Source of the DNA: Plazaster borealis
Taxonomy: Eukaryota; Echinodermata; Asteroidea; Forcipulatida; Labidiasteridae
DNA length: 64,000 nucleotides
Assembly (NCBI GenBank): GCA_021014325.1
Contig: CM037464.1
Span: 2,883,127-2,947,126, forward strand
Reading direction: 5' to 3'
Shown: one piece after another, positions 60,501-64,000 of the stretch
Numbering within the stretch: the stretch's first letter is position 1
Layout: the number at the start of each line of letters is the position of its first letter
Notes under the pieces: generated by a model
What the model was told of the DNA's origin: nothing
What the model saw: the letters and a program-made list of their open reading frames with translations, nothing else
The model's database searches: none
Position numbers and translations under genes: made by a program

Positions 60501-61907
60501 GAGCTCTACTGTGAGGAATGGAATGACCATATATGGTCATGTGAGGCTTCTTATAAATCAAACAGGTTGAACAGCCCCCCCCCCCATCCATAGCATTATT
60601 GGTGGTGGGGGGGGGGAGCACATGAATATTTATTTAAATCCAATTTGAACTATCATTTGTGGATCATGATGCATATAGTTAAAACTAAAATGGAAACAAA
60701 TTTGAGAAAAAAAATGCACTGTGAATATAAATTCTTATTATCCAACCTGAGTGTGAGAAGCCTTGCCGTTCAATCCACTTCTCCTGTCACTTCACCAACC
60801 CTGTTAGTTAACCTAATCCTCCCATCATTTTGTCACAATCACTCACCAACCCCAGCATTATTACACCCCCCCTCTCCTCCGTCCGACCACTCACTGCATC
60901 ATATATACAAACTATTTTTGGAAAACATGTTTTATTGTTTAACATTCCAATAACATTTCATCTCAAAATAAAGTTAATTAATTCCCTCTATTTATTGAAG
61001 TTTTTTTCCCAACAGATCTTCTACTATCATTTTTATGATACAGAGTTCGGGCGGAGGAAGCGGGCAGAGGAGGAGGTGGGCAGGGGAGGGGGTCACCAAC
61101 CCCAGCATCATAACTATGAACCCCCATCCCTCCCTCTGCAGCTGGCAGGGGGTAGGTGGTGCAGGTTTGGATGATGCTGGGGTTGGTTGAATCCCCCCTC
61201 CAACCTCCTCCGCCCCACCGCTGCATAAAACAAAATTTGTTTTAAATAGTAAAATTAGACAATAACAGGTGAATACAGATGAATGCTGCTAGTGCAGGAG
61301 ACCGGATTAGTGAAACTCTGTCATATCACTGCGCCAACCCTCACCCTGTCAGTCGACCGCCCCATCCCATCATACAAACACAACACAATCGCTCATCAAC
61401 CCCAGCATCATCAAAACCCCCCTCCTACATCGCCCGACAACTACTATGATCATAAAAATGACTTCTTTTTTTTGACAAGATCGCGCTCAAAGTCCAAACA
61501 TTATTCAAACATATAACATTAGAAGACTTAGAATACTTCTTATTTTCCACAACATGCAAAGCTTCAAACATCACTTGAATAACATTAGAGTCGTTTCCCT
61601 CTATTTATTAAAGGTGTTTTCCCAACATAGCTTGGAGACCTCCATGCTTCTACGAAATTTTATTTTATTCCTCCATGCTTCTACCCTCTGCCAGTCACCC
61701 CCCCCCCCCCCCGATGCAAACATAACTTTTTTGCAGAGCGGCCGCCTAGTTCGACACTCCGTCCGTGGTTTTTACTTACCGTTCACGGGCAATTCTCTTG
61801 ATATGTCTGTGTAGATTCTCTCGCAAGGCGACCAATTTCTTCCACCCTGACGCGGTCTTAACCCACTCATTACCCGAGGACTGACCATCAACTCCGTAAT
61901 AAGGCAT
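51470..61907 (-). CDS. FBXO25/32: F-box protein of the FBXO25/FBXO32 (atrogin-1) family
   Basis: Substrate receptor of an SCF (Skp1-Cul1-Rbx1) ubiquitin ligase; FBXO32 acts in muscle protein turnover and FBXO25 in the nucleus. Exons on -: 61780-61907, 57461-57636, 56334-56377, 55822-55917, 55162-55255, 54841-55010, 53970-54155, 52607-52747, 51470-51619. Phases match; 394 residues (human 367/355). The start MPYYGVDGQSSGNEWVKTAS mirrors human [54 protein letters not shown] and SSLSGLAQKDLFNVLEEII follow. The F-box is at about 244-290 (LTDLPDEVLSRVLNHLSD ... FLWKDLC). The C-terminus has YADLLQLCAYCNCLFW, GHPC and PQQFLDLFQ. It is a single pre-duplication-type gene, so I do not choose between the two vertebrate paralogues. 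Exon 8 uses acceptor TTTTTTAG (52748), which best fits the family. Confidence 0.93.
51647..52020. repeat. Family E palindromic MITE copy, in FBXO last intron
   Basis: Ends TTAAAGGCACTGAACAC and CGATACCTTTAA; centre AACTTCTTGCAAGAAGTT. Only about 30 bp from the acceptor of the last exon. Confidence 0.85.
52312..52556 (+). mobile_element. tRNA-Leu-derived SINE, type 1 body, 3'-truncated
   Basis: GTTGTGGCCGAGTGGTC head and GGGTTCGAATTCC B box, then the CTACCAGCCAGGCTCC and AGGAGTAGGTGGCAAC body shared with 8486-8870. It stops 50 bp from the end of FBXO exon 8. Confidence 0.8.
53556..53929. repeat. Family E palindromic MITE copy
   Basis: TTAAAGGTATCGTACACG to GTGTTCAGTGCCTTTAA, in FBXO intron 7, ending about 40 bp from the F-box exon. 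Confidence 0.85.
54237..54628. repeat. Family E palindromic MITE copy, variant centre
   Basis: Same outer arms (GGCACTGGACAC, GTGTCCAGTGTC) but a different centre, TTTCGAGACCTCAGCTGAGG with its mirror CCTCAGCTGAGGTCTCGAAA. Two centre types therefore coexist. Confidence 0.85.
55304..55880 (-). repeat. Five tandem copies of the FBXO exon 4 donor edge (124-bp unit)
   Basis: CACATAGTTGAATCTCC recurs at 55304, 55428, 55552, 55704 and 55828 (spacing 124, 124, 152, 124). The copy at 55828 is the real exon 4 end (translated [14 protein letters not shown], donor AGG|GTACGTATG). The others lie in intron 4. Those at 55428 and 55552 keep the identical donor; those at 55704 and 55304 have lost it. About 50 bp of each unit is exon-derived; the rest is C-rich intron on the plus strand. 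Confidence 0.92.
55964..56035 (-). tRNA. tRNA-like cloverleaf (SINE head or tRNA pseudogene)
   Basis: 72 nt: acceptor GGCTAGA/TCTAGTC, D arm GCTC...GAGC, anticodon stem CCGGC/TCCGG with a closing mismatch, T arm GCAGG TTCAAGT CCTGC. The anticodon loop ACGTTAT lacks the universal U33 but reads GTT (Asn-like) centrally. Related fragments at 25790-25850 and 56095-56125 share AACATTAGGGCTAG, so it is probably repeat-derived. Confidence 0.4.
56490..56620. repeat. Family C repeat copy
   Basis: AAGACAAGTTCTCAAAGA and GTGTTACCGCAAA as at 960-1023, followed by GCAATGCCTCAAAACTCACA, which matches the reverse complement of about 848-871. In FBXO intron 2. Confidence 0.7.
56858..56925 (+). repeat. tRNA-like SINE head
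   Basis: GGTGGTCTAGTGGTAAGACG (A box) and GTGGGTTCGAATCCC (B box), but no pairing acceptor stem. Same family as 17741-17812; both are preceded by GCCTCTAGC.ACCGGGC. Confidence 0.6.
57029..57396. repeat. Family E palindromic MITE copy
   Basis: TTAAATGTATTGTACACG to GTGTTCAGTGCCTTTAA with centre AACTTCTTGCAAGAAGTT, in FBXO intron 2, 65 bp from exon 2. Confidence 0.85.
59333..59342. promoter_or_regulatory. CArG box (SRF-type) 1 in FBXO intron 1
   Basis: CCATATATGG matches CC(A/T)6GG exactly and sits at the centre of a perfect 20-bp palindrome (CATGACCATATATGGTCATG). Confidence 0.5.
59447..59456. promoter_or_regulatory. CArG box 2 in FBXO intron 1
   Basis: Identical palindrome in the second tandem copy. 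Confidence 0.5.
60527..60536. promoter_or_regulatory. CArG box 3 in FBXO intron 1
   Basis: The core and inner palindrome ATGACCATATATGGTCAT recur about 1.1 kb away in unrelated flanking sequence, next to CTTCTTATAAATC. Confidence 0.5.
60735..61640. repeat. Diverged direct repeats in FBXO intron 1
   Basis: CCAACCCCAGCAT recurs near 60845, 61093 and 61396. TCCCTCTATTTATT followed by TTTTCCCAACA recurs at about 60980 and 61595. Interval about 550-620 bp; origin unknown. Confidence 0.55.
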
Positions 61908-62045
61908 ATTTGGCTAATTTCGGCGAAAAACACTCTTCGAAGTTCTCACATCTGCTGATTGCGTATCACTATTTTCTCTTCTGCCGTTTTCTTGCCAAAA
62001 AACTGGCGCAGATGGGTTTTGTTGTGGTCACGTGTAGGAATGATT
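61908..62045 (-). promoter_or_regulatory. FBXO promoter region
   Basis: Immediately upstream of the start codon: an E-box CACGTG (62029-62034, in GGTCACGTGT) and ACTGGCGCAG (62002-62011). No clear TATA. Assigned by position and consensus only. Confidence 0.4.
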
Positions 62046-62599
62046 CATTATAAATGATGGGGGTGTTCAACTGAAGAGTATGCCGATTGGCTAAACTGCT
62101 TCGAGGTCATCCTGTTAACTCTGTGGGTCAGCCCTAAAAATAACCGCGACGTCACTGTATTGAGAGACCATTGTGTGTTGATCAGCTGCAACAGCATGCT
62201 TGACATGATATAAACAAACATGATAAAAGCCATGATAATAAAGTGATATGATAAGCATCGAGAAGATACTGTGCAGGGTCGGTCGTGTCATATGACCACA
62301 CAGAGACAGATCATGTGATTTGTATAAAAAAGTGAAATAGTCTGGTCACCCGGCATGCCTTAATTCTAACCACTAAAAGTAGAATATTATGTCACGGGGG
62401 ACCATGCACGCACAAGTAAGGTCTCTTTTTGGGTACCAGACTGAAGCTACCCGCGGATTGGGCCAGATTTTCCATCCGCGGATTCGGGGGTTGGCCAGCC
62501 GCGTATTCAGGAAAATTAGAATCCATGCGGTAAAAGGTGGTGAAATTTCTGTTTTGCAATTTTTTTCAAATTTAACGAATTTTTTATTAATCCTGCTTT
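62046..62599. other. Upstream of FBXO, nothing recognised
   Basis: No gene or repeat family recognised. CCGCGGAT appears twice (62451, 62477), and CACGTG-free AT-rich DNA surrounds it. Confidence 0.4.
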
Positions 62600-63275
62600 A
62601 TCGGTAATTTTTTTTCAAAATTCAGGGAAAACATATCACTGGGCATACTCGAGGGAAGAATTAGACTGTTTAGCAACCTAATTAGTGAGTAGTTAGCCGC
62701 CACAATTAAGAACTCGTCAATCAGACCATTTATACACAACTGTTGGAAAACTTGCAGTCGCCCAAAAGTAAATGTACCCTTCATGTTGCAAATTGTTTTA
62801 AAATTTTGTTCTATAATCTGATAAACCACACCACTGGGCACACTTAATTTTGGAGGTGATTAAATCCGATCACTAATTAATACCTAATTAGCCGCTAGAA
62901 TACACGCCATTTTCTATCACACCTTAGGGTATGGTATACTAATTGTACACAAGACTCTATTAATGAATGTACTCGCCGTAAAGTAAATGTACCCTTTATG
63001 TTGCATAAAATACAAAATTTTATTCCATAATCTGATAGACCACACCACTGGCCTCACTTAATTTTGGAGGTGATTAAATCCGATCACTAATACCTAATTA
63101 GCCGCTAGAATACACGTCATTTTCTATAACACGTTAGCGGTATGGTTATGTACACAATACTTACTATTATGAATGTACTCGCCGTAAAGTAAATGTACCC
63201 TTCATCTTGCATAAAATATGAAATTTTATTCAATAATCTGATAGACCACACCACTGGGCACACTTAATTTAAATA
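62600..63275. repeat. Three-copy ~210-bp tandem repeat
   Basis: AAGTAAATGTACCCTT recurs at 62766, 62981 and 63187 (spacing 215 and 206), with ATCTGATA.ACCACACCACTGG, GGTGATTAAATCCGATCAC and TTAGCCGCTAGAATACACG between. A degenerate fourth start lies at 62600-62700. Confidence 0.85.
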
Positions 63276-63561
63276 CTATTATTTTACTCATTTCGTAAAA
63301 ACTATGGCATTTCAAGCAAAACTGTTTCAAGGGAAGTTTTCTACCATTACCATCTTTATATACCATGTGAGTTATGTGCAAATCTGTGAGCATTTATATT
63401 TTCATACTTACCAATGTTGTACACACCCTTTAAATCTTTGTTTAAGTAAATGTATGCAATTTTAAGATTACAATAACATGCACTATTTATTTTACTTTTA
63501 TTTATTTAATCTTGATTACTGAATTCAGAAAAGTTGCTAGATCAAGGATGACTAATTTCTC

Positions 63562-64000
63562 AAAAGGGGAAGAATGTGACGAGTGTATGAAGTACCCCCC
63601 GAGTTCATTTGCGCTTACTTTGATGACGTAGCATACTAGTGACGTATTGTTTACTTGTGGTGTAGCTTATTTTATTGTACAGCGCCCTCGCAGCAAAATA
63701 CAATCCTTTGTTATTTTTCGCGGGTTTTGCTATTATATTCTGTACGAAGACCCGATGACATCTTGATTTTCTGCTCTTGAGTTTATGCGTTGTTTTTCAA
63801 GTTATCACTTTATTCTGTACTCGTATTCTTTGTTCATCATGTAAGTATAATTAAGATTAATCTCAGTTAGATTGATGGATACATGATCATGCATTTAGTT
63901 GTATCATAGAAGGAATAATTTGATAGTTCCGATTCCGAAGTATATCATCCCATTAAAAATGTTTGTGCCTAACGGCTACCGTTCCTATAGATTCAAACAT
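63562..64000 (+). mobile_element. Possible 3' LTR start with polypurine tract
   Basis: AAAAGGGGAAGAA (63562-63574) directly precedes TGTGACGAG (63575), the arrangement of a polypurine tract and LTR 5' end in gypsy-like elements. No pol/gag coding lies upstream in the window and the LTR 3' end is not visible. Alternatively a chance match or a non-autonomous element. Confidence 0.35.

Larger units (their letters stand above)
57637..61779. other. FBXO intron 1 (4.1 kb)
   Basis: No coding exon seen. It holds the CArG duplication (59325-59552), the third CArG palindrome (60524-60539), poly-C/G runs near 60577-60615, and the diverged repeats at 60735-61640. 57740-57960 has only short open frames. 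Confidence 0.5.

Noticed and set aside
60645..61226. Pro-rich frames around 60.6-61.2 kb
   Set aside because: C-rich simple sequence and diverged repeats in FBXO intron 1, no conserved motif.

Overview
This is eukaryotic, AT-rich, intron-rich genomic DNA. Five spliced genes and one intronless gene are recognisable by conserved protein sequence, with short exons, GT-AG introns and dense dispersed repeats. The protein sequences are deuterostome-like. A palindromic MITE family (five copies here) looks like one I associate with echinoderm, probably sea star, genomes. The taxon is inference; the gene calls rest on protein motifs.

Layout, left to right: (1) the last two coding exons of a NOL4-like nuclear protein on + (522-1683); (2) repeat-rich intergenic DNA to about 9.3 kb; (3) MECR, mitochondrial trans-2-enoyl-ACP/CoA reductase, nine exons on - (13932 down to 9316); (4) a 275-bp head-to-head promoter shared with (5) PRIM2, the DNA primase large subunit, on + (14208-41151, 13 coding exons). 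The last PRIM2 intron is 16.4 kb and contains, on the opposite strand, (6) an intronless 905-codon RING/coiled-coil/NHL gene (35920 down to 33203). Then come (7) RPS12, ribosomal protein eS12, on - (46852 down to 43715), bracketed by direct repeats and holding a C/D-box snoRNA candidate in an intron; (8) a gene-poor 47.6-50.4 kb stretch; (9) an FBXO25/FBXO32 (atrogin-1) type F-box gene, nine coding exons on - (61907 down to 51470); and (10) tandem repeats and a possible LTR at the right edge.

I reconstructed exon boundaries from splice consensus and reading-frame phase. All MECR, PRIM2, RPS12 and FBXO exon phases match, giving 372, 540, 142 and 394 residues. All five complete genes look intact. 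MECR and PRIM2 are linked by their promoter; the others show no common pathway.

The most striking pattern is that five tandem duplications in the window each begin or end on an exon edge of a single-copy gene: MECR exon 8, PRIM2 exon 10, PRIM2 last exon, FBXO exon 4 and FBXO last exon. They copy splice donors, an acceptor region or a stop/poly(A) signal into neighbouring non-coding DNA. Other items of note are three identical CArG boxes in FBXO intron 1, a 1.6-kb TIR element inside a 42-bp minisatellite, and a SINE inserted cleanly into a fold-back MITE.
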